44,507 bases of DNA from an uncultured Balneola sp. Lineage in GTDB: Bacteria > Bacteroidota > Rhodothermia > Balneolales > Balneolaceae. Every line of letters begins with the position of its first letter. The stretch's first letter is position 1. The position numbers and the translations under genes are program-made. The stretch covers positions 1-44,507 of the forward strand of contig CAJXQC010000025.1 of assembly GCA_913058495.1 (NCBI GenBank). Direction: 5' to 3'. The notes beneath the pieces were generated by a model that saw only the letters and a list, made by a program, of their open reading frames with translations, was not told where the DNA came from and made no database searches. This document shows, one piece after another, positions 17,356 to 27,384 of this stretch.

Positions 17356-18696
17356 CTAATCACCAACGGTCAACCTATGAAAACGAAAGTTATGAAGAAT
17401 TGCTGCAACAGATAATCCTGAAATCAATCCAACCCATAGTCCCTCTGGACCAAAGTCTGAAATTATTCCCAGATAATAGCCAATAGGAAAACCAATCAGC
17501 CAGTAGGCAATAAAGTTTACGATCATTGGTCTCCGGGTATCTTTTAAACCTCTTAACGCTCCAAAGCCACCAACCTGAAGCCCGTCTGAAATTTGAAATA
17601 ATCCTGCCATAAATAACAACGATACTGACATTTTACTTACCAAAGGGTCATCAGTATAAATGCCGATTATTGCTTCCGGAATAGAGAATAACATAATTGC
17701 AGTTAAAGTCATTATAGAGCCACACATAGCAATGCCTACGAATCCGCGAAGTCGGGCATTTGATAACGAACCTTGTCCAATGGAAAAGCCAACACGTTGA
17801 GTAATGGCCATGGATAGGCCGAATGGAATCATAAATAAAGTGGCAGCTACATTTATTGCAATTTGATGAGAGGCTGAAGCTTCAACGCTAAGTGTTCCCA
17901 TCAAAACACTAACGCTTGCAAAAAGTAGAATTTCCATTGCGGTACTTGCTCCGTTCGGAATTCCAACGCGCAGAAATTCACTGAATATTTTTGGATCGGG
18001 CCCTTTGGTTCGGGCAAAAATATCAAATCTCTTAAATGGTTTAAACCTCATCATGAAACCAATAAAAATAATTGCTGCAAAGAGGTTAATTAATGAAGTC
18101 GCATAACCTGCACCAACAGCTCCCATGCCGGTGATTCCCAGCCCGCCATACATAAATATATAATTGGCTCCGATGTTCAGAACCAGGCTTATAGCAGCGA
18201 TATACATAGCGGGTTTGGTTACAGATAAACCTTCGCTGAAATAGCGAACTCCGGCATATGCAAACAAAGGCAACAGTCCCCATGAGATGGCTTTCAGATA
18301 GTCAGTAGCGATAGGCACAATCTCACTTGTAACCCCAACCAAGTTCATTATAATATCCAGATTTCGAGTAAGGAAAAAAGTGGGGATAGTGAGCAATAAA
18401 ACAAGCCAAAACATTTGTCGGGCGCTTGTTCCGATTTCCTTAAATCTTCGGGCTCCTAAATGTTCTGAAACAATAGGATTGATCGCTATCAGTGTTGCCA
18501 TACAAAAAATGGACAAAGGCAGATACATGGCATTTCCGATTGCTACTCCGGCAAGATCCAGCGCAGAGAGATTTCCGGCCATTACTGTATCAGTAAAGTT
18601 TAAGCCCATCCGCATTAATTGTGTGGCAATAATTGGACCACCTAATTTTAGAAGAACAGAGCTTTCTTTTTTTATTTTTGAGGAAGTAGCCGACAT
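17356..18696 (-). CDS. MATE family efflux transporter
   Basis: The 446-residue protein has about twelve transmembrane helices in two homologous halves. The first half carries IIATQLMRMGLNFTDTVMAGNLSALDLAGVAIG and the second GIPNGASTAMEILLFASVSVLMG. MATE transporters export organic cations, drugs or metabolites using an H+ or Na+ gradient; this one groups by eye with NorM/DinF-like proteins. It sits directly upstream of the type III PKS cassette on the same strand with a 79-bp gap, so it could export the product or merely be a neighbour. It is 49 bp after the sensor kinase. Substrate unknown. Confidence 0.92.
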   Translation of the reverse strand: MSATSSKIKKESSVLLKLGGPIIATQLMRMGLNFTDTVMAGNLSALDLAGVAIGNAMYLPLSIFCMATLIAINPIVSEHLGARRFKEIGTSARQMFWLVLLLTIPTFFLTRNLDIIMNLVGVTSEIVPIATDYLKAISWGLLPLFAYAGVRYFSEGLSVTKPAMYIAAISLVLNIGANYIFMYGGLGITGMGAVGAGYATSLINLFAAIIFIGFMMRFKPFKRFDIFARTKGPDPKIFSEFLRVGIPNGASTAMEILLFASVSVLMGTLSVEASASHQIAINVAATLFMIPFGLSMAITQRVGFSIGQGSLSNARLRGFVGIAMCGSIMTLTAIMLFSIPEAIIGIYTDDPLVSKMSVSLLFMAGLFQISDGLQVGGFGALRGLKDTRRPMIVNFIAYWLIGFPIGYYLGIISDFGPEGLWVGLISGLSVAAILHNFRFHRLTVGD

Positions 18697-18745
18697 GTCA
18701 ATTTCTTAGCCGGTTATGGTACGAAGAAGCAAGATGAATGGTAAG

Positions 18746-21700
18746 TTATTCTGTTTCTTTTCCTGTAAAAAGTTCAAAACTTAATGTAAATGTTGTTCCC
18801 TTCCCAATTTCTGAAGTAAAATTGATCTCACCGCCGTGCTCTTCAACTATTTTTTTGCTGATGGCCAGACCTAAGCCGGTTCCGCTTGATTTTGTACTGA
18901 AGTTTGGAACAAAAATAGAGCGTTCATTCTCTGCCGATATTCCTTCTCCATTATCGGTAATCTCTATAATTGCTTTGTAGTCAGTATGCAGACTTTTTAA
19001 TGTGATGATTCCTTTGCGGCGTTTGGGGATAGCTTCAATCCCATTCTTAACTAAATTGATAAATGCTCTCTGCAACTCATCTTTAACTCCATTGATCCAA
19101 AGTGGGGTTTTGTTCAAACTAAGTTCGATCTTTATAGATTCTTCATTTGCATATAGTTCAGCTACATTCTGAAGGATGTTATTTAAGTCAATTTTGGTGA
19201 ACTCCTGTTCCAATGGCCGTGCAAATTTTGAAAAATCCGAAGCAATTCGGCTTAAAGATTCGATCTGATCGATCATATTCGAATTTATTTTGGCGACTTT
19301 TTCTTTCAACTGTTCATGATCAATATCAGTTGCTTTAACCTGACGTTGTAAATGTTGAAGATTTAATTTCATTGGTGTGAGCGGGTTTTTGATCTCATGA
19401 GCTACTTGTTGAGCCATTTCTTTCCATGCAGCCTCGCGTTCGGCTTCCACCAGATTCTTTCTCAGTTCCTGTAATCGGTAAACCATCAAGTTGAAAGCAT
19501 TGGTTAGCGCTCCGATTTCGTCATTACTTTTAACAGGGAGTGTGGTTTCAAGGCTTCCATCAGAAATCGTTTTTATTCCTTCACTCAATTCCTCAAGTGG
19601 GCTTGTCATTCTGTTTGCAATAAGAGCGGCGGCAAAGATGAAAATTCCGAATACCAGAACAAAAAGACCTACCAGATAACTTATAGTGGTAAGAAGCTGT
19701 TCGTTAAAAGTAGGTGTTTTTAAAAAAGTGGGAATCGCAGCAATATTTGTGATCACGCCTTCTTTTTTTACAGGAGTATATCCGATTAAAAATTCGAGAT
19801 CACCAAGTGTGAATTCCTCGATTTCTATTTCGCTTCCATTGTTAACTATAGCATTATATACATTCCACGGTACCTGAGCCGGTAACAAATGCTGAGAAAA
19901 TATCTGAGGTGCAGTTGACCCAATCAGGGTGTTACCCTCAAAAAGAACTGCATCAGAATTAATGAGTGTACTGGATAGTAGAAGTGTCTGATTAATATCA
20001 CTTTCTTCACTATTCTCAAAAGTTGAGTTTATACCCACTAGTTTGTTTTCCAGTTCGTCAATAGTGATTTCCTGGCTTTGGTTTGTTATTGCTATGGAAG
20101 AGGTTGCAATTAGTGCGGTTAAACATAGCAGAGAAGCGATCATAAAGCGGTCAATAAGCCTGTCTCTGAATTTTCTGTTAGACTCAAAGATCTTAAAATC
20201 TCTCCGCCACTGAAGAAGAATTGATATTATGAAAATGGAGATCAGCAGATAAAAGAAAAACCTCAGTATGGAAAAAACATGATTGAATAAAGTAACTTCT
20301 AAAGTAGAAACTTTAACTACTTTACTTGGTGATAGCTTCCAGAACAATTCTACAACCTCAGCTCCGTGAATGGTCTCAGAAGTTACAAACAAAGAATCCT
20401 GATTTAGTCTGGAATCAATTTCATCTGAGAGCATAGAATAATTCGGAATTTCTAATGGCAATCCCGAGAGAGAGTTTCTGGTTAATTTTTTATCCTCATA
20501 TTCACTTAAAAGAAAAGTGGAGTAGGTGTCTTCTTCTTTTTTGCTGGCAACTACTGCACGCAGGGGTTTTCGGTATTGAGGTTGTTCCTGATACACTGAA
20601 CATATTATCCATCCCAGTTTTTCCTCGCTTGTTGGAGATTTGAAAAATGGAATCCAACCTTGCCTGAATGAAGTATACTTTGCAGGAGGTTGTTCTAGGG
20701 GATTTCGTCGTATTATGGGTCTTATTCGGTCTCTTCTAATACGCTCTTGAACATATGGCACTTCAAGACTGAACATATCATAGGCTTTTGTCCAGCCGGG
20801 TGCATTCAAATTAGAAGTAAATTCAGATATAGGATCCCCATTGCTGTCTATTAATTGAACAGAAAACGAAAATGTCTGCCAGTCAGGGTTTTGGCGAAAA
20901 AGCATTTCAATCTGAGAATTGAATTCTGAAGTTATCAAAGACTCATTATTTGTAGAAGAGAGTTCAAGTTTTGACAGTACTTCTTCCAAAATATAAAGTG
21001 TTTCCAATGTAATGGCGTCAATCTCCAGTTCGCTTTCTTTTGCAAAATTCCTCGCTTCACTTTCCATGGTATAAGATCTCCATTCCATTTGTCCATAATA
21101 AAACGGAGTGTAGGCTAGTGCAGACGAAACAGCACAAATTAGAAGAAGGAGTCTTAGCCGTGATTTAGATCTAAGATTCCAAAAGCCATTCCATGAAAAG
21201 TAAGAGATACTTGATAGGATGAGAAAGAGGATACTTGCCAATACAGGAATCCATATTTTCTCTGAACTCAGATTGTTAAAGTAAAGGAGTATAAGTGTCA
21301 GGAAAAAACTAATGGAAAGCAGAGCAACAGATATAAATCCTTTTGTACGAATCGATTTTAACAGAAAAGTGAATAGATAAACGGTTGACCATGAAGCTGC
21401 TATCCATAGCAAGCCCGCAAAAAAGAAGTATAAAATGACACTGAGTTCCGGAACCAGATTTAGATCGTTAAGGTTGAGAGATGTTTCAGCAGTAATTCTG
21501 AAGAGAGATAAGGATATGCCAACCAATACCAATGCAATCAGAATACCGATTACAGAATTTATAATTATCCCATACTTAAAAGGTAATTTATATTCGAAGG
21601 ATTTATTGGAGTAATAGAAATCCGTAATGAATACAGCAAATGCAAATGCCAGGAATGAGTTAAGTCCCAGATAAAAAAGTTCGGTTTGAACGGTTTGCTC

Positions 21701-22591
21701 ACCTAAAACAAGATGGAGATCCAGAAAGGGCAAAAGAAGCCAGCTCAGAATCCAGAAAATAAATATTGAAGCTGTAGATATCAGAAAAACCTTTTTTGGA
21801 TCGTAAATAAAGGACAGAGAAGAGAGAAAAAGCTCCGTAACAAATATTATCAGAACAATAAAGATCAACCGCAGTTTTGAATGATCTGCTTTTCTTGACT
21901 CAAAAAATATTTCCATATCATTTTGAGTAGCATAAATTGTTGCAGAAAAAGTACCTTCTTCAAATGATTGATCAGTCTTAAAAATCACTTCGTCTGGAAG
22001 GGGTTCATTTACACTAAAATGGACAGGGAAATTAAACCCTATTTCAAGAACCTCTGATATACTAAGTTCGGTATCACTACCTAGATCCAGTACATTAGTT
22101 TGTTTCAGTTTCTTTGCAGTGGTAAGAGAATATGAGTCACCTGAATTATCTTGAAGCCATTGAGTTGCTTTGATTGCCAGAACATTTTGAATGTTAATGA
22201 CTTCTGTCAAAATAGTATCTGAGATTGAGACCGAGTTAATATTCGAGATTCTAAAACCCGTCCACACCAATGCTTCTGTACTATCGCTTAATTCTACTCC
22301 CCAAAAATTAGTTTCTTTACCGATCAGGTCGTGTATTTCTTCATTGGAAGAATCTTTAGAAAGTAGTGGCGTAATTTTTTTTCCTAGTAATTTACTTTTA
22401 CTTTTGAAATCTGTGATAAACCTTTCTAATGATTTAGCAGCAGACCCTACATTTTGGACCGCCATATTTTCAATATCGGTCTCGGAGGGTGGGTTGGTAT
22501 AAAAGTTAACTTCCAGAACTACCAGGCTTAATACACTCAACAAAAGAAGAGAAAAAAGTGCGGTAACTTTTTTGGATTTTATAGCTTTCAC
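18746..22591 (-). CDS. large NtrY-like multi-pass sensor histidine kinase
   Basis: The 1281-residue membrane kinase begins with one membrane helix (about 8-30) and a periplasmic segment to about 240. A block of roughly eight helices runs to about 490, followed by a second large extracytoplasmic region to about 745. Two further helices, a third sensor loop and a last helix ([19 protein letters not shown]) lead to a HAMP domain beginning [14 protein letters not shown]. The HisKA H-box is [14 protein letters not shown] with His1065. The ATPase has Asn1183 (NLVKNGIEA), DNGEGI and [11 protein letters not shown]. The [12 protein letters not shown] motif is the hallmark of NtrY-type kinases, but two large extracytoplasmic domains are unusual. 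No response regulator is in the window. Only 2 bp separate it from the upstream dehydrogenase stop. Confidence 0.9.
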   Translation of the reverse strand: MKAIKSKKVTALFSLLLLSVLSLVVLEVNFYTNPPSETDIENMAVQNVGSAAKSLERFITDFKSKSKLLGKKITPLLSKDSSNEEIHDLIGKETNFWGVELSDSTEALVWTGFRISNINSVSISDTILTEVINIQNVLAIKATQWLQDNSGDSYSLTTAKKLKQTNVLDLGSDTELSISEVLEIGFNFPVHFSVNEPLPDEVIFKTDQSFEEGTFSATIYATQNDMEIFFESRKADHSKLRLIFIVLIIFVTELFLSSLSFIYDPKKVFLISTASIFIFWILSWLLLPFLDLHLVLGEQTVQTELFYLGLNSFLAFAFAVFITDFYYSNKSFEYKLPFKYGIIINSVIGILIALVLVGISLSLFRITAETSLNLNDLNLVPELSVILYFFFAGLLWIAASWSTVYLFTFLLKSIRTKGFISVALLSISFFLTLILLYFNNLSSEKIWIPVLASILFLILSSISYFSWNGFWNLRSKSRLRLLLLICAVSSALAYTPFYYGQMEWRSYTMESEARNFAKESELEIDAITLETLYILEEVLSKLELSSTNNESLITSEFNSQIEMLFRQNPDWQTFSFSVQLIDSNGDPISEFTSNLNAPGWTKAYDMFSLEVPYVQERIRRDRIRPIIRRNPLEQPPAKYTSFRQGWIPFFKSPTSEEKLGWIICSVYQEQPQYRKPLRAVVASKKEEDTYSTFLLSEYEDKKLTRNSLSGLPLEIPNYSMLSDEIDSRLNQDSLFVTSETIHGAEVVELFWKLSPSKVVKVSTLEVTLFNHVFSILRFFFYLLISIFIISILLQWRRDFKIFESNRKFRDRLIDRFMIASLLCLTALIATSSIAITNQSQEITIDELENKLVGINSTFENSEESDINQTLLLSSTLINSDAVLFEGNTLIGSTAPQIFSQHLLPAQVPWNVYNAIVNNGSEIEIEEFTLGDLEFLIGYTPVKKEGVITNIAAIPTFLKTPTFNEQLLTTISYLVGLFVLVFGIFIFAAALIANRMTSPLEELSEGIKTISDGSLETTLPVKSNDEIGALTNAFNLMVYRLQELRKNLVEAEREAAWKEMAQQVAHEIKNPLTPMKLNLQHLQRQVKATDIDHEQLKEKVAKINSNMIDQIESLSRIASDFSKFARPLEQEFTKIDLNNILQNVAELYANEESIKIELSLNKTPLWINGVKDELQRAFINLVKNGIEAIPKRRKGIITLKSLHTDYKAIIEITDNGEGISAENERSIFVPNFSTKSSGTGLGLAISKKIVEEHGGEINFTSEIGKGTTFTLSFELFTGKETE

Positions 22592-22593
22592 TT

Positions 22594-23571
22594 TTAAATA
22601 AGGTTAGGAATATTGCTATCGTGTTTACCCTTAAGCACTGAAACTATAGCTTTAGAAGCAAGCATTCCTATTGCTTCTCTGGTTTCAAAAGTAGCACTTG
22701 CGATATGAGGCAAGAGAACACAGTTGGGTGCTTTAAGTAAATCAGGATGAACTTTAGGTTCATTTTCAAATACATCTATTCCGGCCCCTGCTATAGTTTT
22801 GCCATGCAGAGCATCAGCAAGAGCAGATTCATCTACTACCGGTCCACGGGAAATATTGATCAATATAGAATGTGAAGGCATTAGCTTAAAAAGCTTTTCA
22901 TCAACTAAATGATGTGTTTCATTTGTTAGAGGGCAATTTAAACTTAGAACATCAGAATTTTTAGCAAGTTCCTCGATTGATGAAATATATGTAGCATTAA
23001 GAGAGTGTTCTATTTCCGAACTAACTTTGGAGCGATTGTGGTAGGCTATGTTCATTCCGAAAGTACGAGCCCTGTGTGCGAATGCCTGTCCGATTCTTCC
23101 CATCCCAACAATTCCAAGTGTTTTACCCCTCAACTCCATCCCCAAAAAACCCATAGGCTCCCATCCGGTGAATTTTCCTTCTCTTAAATACCGTTCAGCC
23201 TCATTAAACTTTCTTGTTACAGCCATAAGCAAACCCATAGCAAAATCCCCGCATGCTTCAGTAAGAACATCAGGAGTGTTGGCGACTTTTATTCCAAGAG
23301 TTTTGGCGGACTCTACATCTATGTTATTATAGCCAACAGCGAAATTTGCTACTATTTTAAGGTTTTGAGCTGCTTCTAAAACTTTTTTTGTAACGGGAGT
23401 GGAAAGCATGCAAAGCAGAGCGTCATAATCTGTAATAGTATTTATGAGGTTAGTTTCATTTTGAAACTCTCCCTTTGCGCCAACTTTTACTACTGCATGT
23501 TCCCGAAGATAGGCTAAACTTTTTTCAGGGATCGGCTCTGTAACAAGAACTTTCGGAATTTGTTGAGCCAT
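22594..23571 (-). CDS. D-2-hydroxyacid dehydrogenase (glyoxylate/hydroxypyruvate reductase-like)
   Basis: The 325-residue NAD(P)H-dependent oxidoreductase has the two-domain D-isomer dehydrogenase fold. The Rossmann loop is GMGRIG (156-161). Catalytic residues are Arg242 (ISRGPVVDE), Glu271 (DVFENEP) and His289 (LPHIASAT). NFAVGYNNIDV and the overall length fit the GyaR/GhrB/GRHPR group, which reduces glyoxylate or hydroxypyruvate to glycolate or D-glycerate. Coenzyme preference is not certain from sequence; the residues after the second strand are HNRSK, which favours NADPH. It sits between rsfS and the sensor kinase with gaps of only a few bases and no obvious functional link to either. Confidence 0.9.
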   Translation of the reverse strand: MAQQIPKVLVTEPIPEKSLAYLREHAVVKVGAKGEFQNETNLINTITDYDALLCMLSTPVTKKVLEAAQNLKIVANFAVGYNNIDVESAKTLGIKVANTPDVLTEACGDFAMGLLMAVTRKFNEAERYLREGKFTGWEPMGFLGMELRGKTLGIVGMGRIGQAFAHRARTFGMNIAYHNRSKVSSEIEHSLNATYISSIEELAKNSDVLSLNCPLTNETHHLVDEKLFKLMPSHSILINISRGPVVDESALADALHGKTIAGAGIDVFENEPKVHPDLLKAPNCVLLPHIASATFETREAIGMLASKAIVSVLKGKHDSNIPNLI

Positions 23572-23577
23572 TTCAAT

Positions 23578-23979
23578 TTAATTTACTTCATCTTTAATAT
23601 GAGTGATCTTTGCATCATTCCACATTTTTTCGATGTTATAGTAATTCCTTTTCTCTTCACTCATTACATGCACTACAATGTTAACATAATCTAAAATAAT
23701 CCACGCTCTGGAGCTTCCACCTTCTTTCCTCCAGGATTTTTCTGAGCATTTGTTCAGTACATCTTCCTCAACAATATCCGCTAGTGCTTTTACCTGAACA
23801 TCAGAATTACCATGGCATATTACAAAAAACTCTGCCAGTGTGGTTAATTCAGAAACATCTAAAATCGTAATATCATTAGCCTTTTTACTTAATAAAGCCT
23901 CTGTAATGGCATCTAAAACTTCATTTGTTTTTAGATTTTCTTCAGAATAAGCGTTTGAAAATTGTTCTTTTTTAGGCAA
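23578..23979 (-). CDS. rsfS: ribosomal silencing factor RsfS
   Basis: The 133-residue DUF143/Iojap-family protein binds ribosomal protein L14 and blocks subunit joining when nutrients are scarce. Conserved blocks are AITEALLSKKANDITILDVSELTTLAEFFVI (given by position, about 25-55), SDVQVKALADIVEE and SRAWIILDYVNIVVHVMSEEKRNYYNIEKMW near the end. Length is normal. Its binding partner L14 (rplN) is also in this window, in the S10 operon. It is 15 bp downstream of the LytR_C gene. In many bacteria rsfS follows nadD; here it does not. Confidence 0.95.
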   Translation of the reverse strand: MPKKEQFSNAYSEENLKTNEVLDAITEALLSKKANDITILDVSELTTLAEFFVICHGNSDVQVKALADIVEEDVLNKCSEKSWRKEGGSSRAWIILDYVNIVVHVMSEEKRNYYNIEKMWNDAKITHIKDEVN

Positions 23980-23994
23980 TGTATCTATTTAAGT

Positions 23995-24459
23995 TTAATT
24001 AGTGTTTAGTTTCTGATAATCTTTCCCAAGTACAACGGTGACATCAAGATAAAAATCATCTGATTCTTCCCGGATTATATTTTCCTCACTCACACCAAGA
24101 GCATTAGCAACTCTCTTTGCATTATTAAATGCTGAGCTCCTGGAAATTACAAAAGTATTCTCTACATCAAATCGTTCAAAATTTCCCACTTCTACCACAT
24201 CAAACCCGTTGTTTCTTAGCAGATTTGTAAAATTATTCGCTATACCCGATTCTCCACATCCATTTAAAACTTCTAATTGTATAATAGAGCCAATTAACTC
24301 AGAAGGTTGGTCAGCTCTTTGATTAAAAATTCTGGGATATATAATGCGAGTGAAAAGAGCAAGCAACAGCCCAATGAGAAGAACGCTTAGAAACCCAATT
24401 GCTGAATTTAAATAAAGATCTTTCGATGTTGAGTTCTTCTCGTCTTGATTTTGAGCCAT
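23995..24459 (-). CDS. membrane-anchored LytR C-terminal domain protein
   Basis: The 154-residue protein has one N-terminal membrane helix (about 17-40, NSAIGFLSVLLIGLLLALFT) and a C-terminal LytR_C domain recognisable from LEVLNGCGESGIANNFTNLL, then VEVGNFERFD and the ending DVTVVLGKDYQKL. LytR_C domains are found after the LCP catalytic domain in cell-wall ligases and also alone, as here; their role is poorly known. No LCP domain is nearby. It lies 7 bp after the secreted Tyr/Asn-rich protein and 15 bp before rsfS, and this LytR_C-rsfS pairing is the only clue to its function. Confidence 0.8.
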   Translation of the reverse strand: MAQNQDEKNSTSKDLYLNSAIGFLSVLLIGLLLALFTRIIYPRIFNQRADQPSELIGSIIQLEVLNGCGESGIANNFTNLLRNNGFDVVEVGNFERFDVENTFVISRSSAFNNAKRVANALGVSEENIIREESDDFYLDVTVVLGKDYQKLNTN

Positions 24460-24466
24460 TCAGGAA

Positions 24467-24982
24467 TTAATAGAACCTAGAGTTAAAGCGATTAAAATTG
24501 TTATAGCGGTTATACCCGAAAGGAGAAAGCCCATAAGGACTATAAGGTGTTCTTTGATATTGAAAACTTATAGTTGTCCGATCGGTGATTTTGTAATTTA
24601 ATTCCGCATTACTGAGCATTACTCTTGGTTCATTTTGGCTTACACCGTATAAATTGTTACCACCAAACGGGGAATGAAAAAAGGAAACGTCAACCCGTCC
24701 ATGAAGCCTGTCACTGAAAGCAATATTCATCGTGTTGGTGTATGCATTCAGATTTTGATAAGAGCCTCCATAAGAGCCAAAGCTCATAGAATATGAATGG
24801 CTCATCTGAACTTTGTTTTCAAAGAAACCAGCCAATTTACTTTGAACAGTTGCGCTTTGTGTATTAACTACAGCTCCTCTATAATCAAAAGGCTGAGAAA
24901 CATCGCCACGCATTTGAGCGTTGGTGTCAAAGGTTAGCAATATTATGATTGCGGGTAAAAAGTAATAAAGATGTTTTTTCAT
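24467..24982 (-). CDS. secreted hypothetical protein, Tyr/Asn/Phe-rich C-terminus
   Basis: The 171 residues begin with a signal peptide (MKKHLYYFLPAIIILLTFDTNA, likely cut before QM). The mature part alternates polar and hydrophobic residues in short strands (MSHSYSMSFGSYGGSY, LHGRVDVSFFHSPFG, ELNYKITDRTTISFQYQR), like an outer-membrane or surface beta structure. The tail is aromatic and Asn-rich: PYGLSPFGYNRYNNFNRF. I recognise no family. It is the first gene of the long minus-strand run and lies 171 bp from the divergent queA, so the promoter of the run is probably here. Confidence 0.7.
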   Translation of the reverse strand: MKKHLYYFLPAIIILLTFDTNAQMRGDVSQPFDYRGAVVNTQSATVQSKLAGFFENKVQMSHSYSMSFGSYGGSYQNLNAYTNTMNIAFSDRLHGRVDVSFFHSPFGGNNLYGVSQNEPRVMLSNAELNYKITDRTTISFQYQRTPYSPYGLSPFGYNRYNNFNRFNSRFY

Positions 24983-25074
24983 GATGAAATAATTTGGTTC
25001 GTTAACGTTGAACCGTACCTATAAGTATAATCAAACAACACCTAATAATAAATAGGAGTTCAAATGAAGTTGAA

Positions 25075-25105
25075 TTGAAAAAGAATTAATAAAACGCTAT
25101 CTTTC
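25075..25105 (+). promoter_or_regulatory. possible Bacteroidota-type promoter for queA-ispD-ispF
   Basis: TTG (25075-25077), 20 bp, then TATCTTTC (25098-25105) differs by one base from the TTG-N19/20-TAnnTTTG pattern of Bacteroidota vegetative promoters. It ends about 48 bp before the queA ATG. Judged by eye only. Confidence 0.4.
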
Positions 25106-25153
25106 TCAACTTTTGAAAACAGCAATTTAAAACTCCATTCAACCCAAGGAGAG

Positions 25154-26209
25154 ATGAAACTCACCGATTTTAGATACGAACTAGAAGGATTAAACGTACC
25201 AGAAGAACCGCTAAAGAAAAGAGATGATGCTCGTCTTATGGTTCTTAACAGAGCAGAAGAGACTATTGAGCATAAAAAGTTTTCTGATATACATGAATAT
25301 TTAAATGAGGGCGATGTTGTTATCTATAACAATACAAAAGTGTTCCCGGCTCGCCTGAATGGTAAAAAAGAAAAAACTGAAGCTGACATAGAAGTGTTTT
25401 TGTTGAGAGAGCTTCAGCCGGAAAATATGCTTTGGGATGTTTTAGTTGAGCCTGCGAGAAAAATCAGAATCGGGAATAAGCTTTATTTCGGAGAAGAAGA
25501 TGATGAGCTGATGGCGGAAGTTGTTGACAACACAACATCAAGAGGAAGAACAATTCGGTTTCTGTTTGACGGTGGCTACGATGAGTTATATGAAAAATTA
25601 GATGCGCTTGGCAAAATGCCTTTGCCTCCGTACATAGAAAGAGAGCCTGTTGATGAAGATAAGGACAGATATCAAACTGTGTATGCAACAGAAAGAGGAG
25701 CCGTTGCGGCACCAACTGCAGGGATGCATTTTACCGAAGATCTGATCAAAAAGATCGAAAAGAAAGGAGTTGAGATGCTCCCGATCACTCTTCATATCGG
25801 TTGGGGAACATTCCGAAATGTAGAAGTTGAAGATCTTACAAAGCACAGAATGGATTCAGAAAATTATTTCTTATCTAAAGAAACTTCTGATAAAATTAAC
25901 GTTGCTTTATCCTCCAAAAAGAATAAAGTAGTAGCAATAGGAACGAGTGCAGTTCGTGCTATTGAAACAAGTGTAATGGCAAGTGGGATGTCAAAGATGG
26001 GAACCGGGTGGACAGATAAATTCATTTACCCTCCTTACAATTTTAAAATAACGGAAGGTTTGATTACCAATTTTCATCGCCCGGAATCTACTTTGCTTAT
26101 GCTGGCAGCGGCATTCGGAGGTTACGATTTCATGATGAAAGCGTATGAAGAGGCAAAAAAGGAAAACTATCGCCTGTTCTCATTTGGCGATGCAATGTTG
26201 ATCCTTTAA
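25154..26209 (+). CDS. queA: S-adenosylmethionine:tRNA ribosyltransferase-isomerase QueA
   Basis: QueA transfers and isomerises the ribose of SAM onto 7-aminomethyl-7-deazaguanine in tRNA, making epoxyqueuosine at the wobble position of tRNA-Tyr, His, Asn and Asp. The 351 residues contain family blocks such as FSDIHEYLNEGDVVIYNNTK (about 42-61), VAAPTAGMHFTEDL, ITLHIGWGTF and NFHRPESTLLMLAAAFGG. Length is normal. An AAGGAGA ribosome site at 25146-25152 lies just before the ATG and decides the start. It leads a tight operon: its TAA directly abuts the ispD start. Notably tRNA-Tyr(GTA), a queuosine substrate, is encoded 2 kb downstream. Confidence 0.97.
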   Translation: MKLTDFRYELEGLNVPEEPLKKRDDARLMVLNRAEETIEHKKFSDIHEYLNEGDVVIYNNTKVFPARLNGKKEKTEADIEVFLLRELQPENMLWDVLVEPARKIRIGNKLYFGEEDDELMAEVVDNTTSRGRTIRFLFDGGYDELYEKLDALGKMPLPPYIEREPVDEDKDRYQTVYATERGAVAAPTAGMHFTEDLIKKIEKKGVEMLPITLHIGWGTFRNVEVEDLTKHRMDSENYFLSKETSDKINVALSSKKNKVVAIGTSAVRAIETSVMASGMSKMGTGWTDKFIYPPYNFKITEGLITNFHRPESTLLMLAAAFGGYDFMMKAYEEAKKENYRLFSFGDAMLIL

Positions 26210-26902
26210 TTGAAATCGAAGGCGGTCATAATTCCGGCTGCCGGGTCAGGAACTCGTTTGGGTTCCGATGTGCCCAAGGCATTTATTGAAATTTCAGGTA
26301 AAACTATACTTCAAAGATCCATCGAGTGTTTTCTAAATATTGATGGAATGATGCAGATAATAATTCCGGCTCCCAAAAAATATATCAGCACCTGCGAGCG
26401 TATATGTTCCGGGCTGGAAGCCGGGGTAATTAATTTCGAAGTGGTTGAAGGTGGTTCTGAAAGACAATATTCGATCTGGAATGGGCTAAAGGTTCTCAAA
26501 TCCGAGGTGGAGTTGGTTGCTGTTCATGACGCTGCTCGTCCCTTCGTTAAAGAAGAGTTTGTTTTCAGTTGTTTTGTAACAGCGGATAAAGTTGGTGGGG
26601 CGGTACTAGGGATTCCTGTTAAAGACACTATTAAGGAAGTAAAAAGAGATCTTGAAATCAGAAGCACGCCGGAAAGAAGTTCTTTATGGCAAGCGCAAAC
26701 ACCTCAGGTTTTTAAAAGAGATCTGATTGTTGAAGCGTACGAATCAGCATTAAAGGAAGGTTTTTTAGGGACTGATGATGCATCTTTGGTTGAGCGGATT
26801 GATGGTAGAGTAAAAATGGTAATGGGAGATTCTGAGAACCTTAAAATCACATATCCGGTGGATTTAAAAATGGCAGAGTTGATAGCGGGAGACATGCAAT
26901 GA
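26210..26902 (+). CDS. ispD: 2-C-methyl-D-erythritol 4-phosphate cytidylyltransferase IspD
   Basis: IspD makes CDP-methylerythritol in the MEP isoprenoid pathway. The 230-residue product has the nucleotidyltransferase loop [17 protein letters not shown] (9-25), the SGGSER-like block [23 protein letters not shown] (about 107-114) and DDASLVE. The start is TTG 26210, immediately after the queA TAA (TAATTG). The next ATG would delete the catalytic glycine-rich loop, so TTG is well supported. The end overlaps ispF by four bases (ATGA), which implies translational coupling between two consecutive-branch enzymes of the same pathway. Confidence 0.95.
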   Translation: MKSKAVIIPAAGSGTRLGSDVPKAFIEISGKTILQRSIECFLNIDGMMQIIIPAPKKYISTCERICSGLEAGVINFEVVEGGSERQYSIWNGLKVLKSEVELVAVHDAARPFVKEEFVFSCFVTADKVGGAVLGIPVKDTIKEVKRDLEIRSTPERSSLWQAQTPQVFKRDLIVEAYESALKEGFLGTDDASLVERIDGRVKMVMGDSENLKITYPVDLKMAELIAGDMQ

Positions 26903-27384
26903 GTAACATAAGAATCGGTTATGGGTACGATGTGCACAAACTAGTGCCAAACCGAAAGCTAATACTTGGTGGAGTTGAGGTGTCTTATGAATTAGGGCTG
27001 GACGGGCACTCAGATGCTGATGTTCTGCTTCATGCAATAACGGATGCGTTATTGGGAGCTTTGGCACTGGGCGATATTGGAACTCACTTTCCTGATACAG
27101 ATCCGAAATATAAAAATGTAGACAGCAGGGTTTTGCTCCGTGATGCTTACAAGTTAATACAAAGTAAGGGGTATAAATTAGGTAACCTGGATGCAACAGT
27201 AGTGGCTCAGGAACCAAAACTGAAACCTTATATTCTTCAAATTAGAGAATTGATTTCTTTAGATTTGAATACGGCAATTGAAAATGTGTCCATAAAAGCT
27301 ACCACTTCCGAGTGGCTTGGTTTTGAAGGCAGAAAAGAAGGAATTTCGAGCTCTGCTGTGGTTCTTCTGTCAAAGGTAGATTAA
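26899..27384 (+). CDS. ispF: 2-C-methyl-D-erythritol 2,4-cyclodiphosphate synthase IspF
   Basis: IspF cyclises the phosphorylated CDP-methylerythritol to the cyclodiphosphate with loss of CMP. At 161 residues it has the expected metal site Asp11-Val-His13 (GYGYDVHKL) and His45, followed by [12 protein letters not shown] (58-69) and the C-terminal [17 protein letters not shown]. It works as a zinc-dependent trimer. ispD and ispF are adjacent in many genomes or fused as IspDF; ispE is not in this window. Its TAA abuts the ATG of the following DedA gene. Confidence 0.96.
   Translation: MSNIRIGYGYDVHKLVPNRKLILGGVEVSYELGLDGHSDADVLLHAITDALLGALALGDIGTHFPDTDPKYKNVDSRVLLRDAYKLIQSKGYKLGNLDATVVAQEPKLKPYILQIRELISLDLNTAIENVSIKATTSEWLGFEGRKEGISSSAVVLLSKVD

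Noticed and set aside
25064-25078. AGGAG-spaced ATG with a four-codon frame (MKLN, stop) upstream of queA
   Set aside because: Too short to judge as a leader peptide, and it overlaps the candidate promoter, so it is probably untranscribed.
26864-27217. Open frame antisense to ispF (117 codons)
   Set aside because: Lies opposite a certain gene, has atypical composition (His/Pro/Leu-rich) and no start signal; a shadow of the coding strand.
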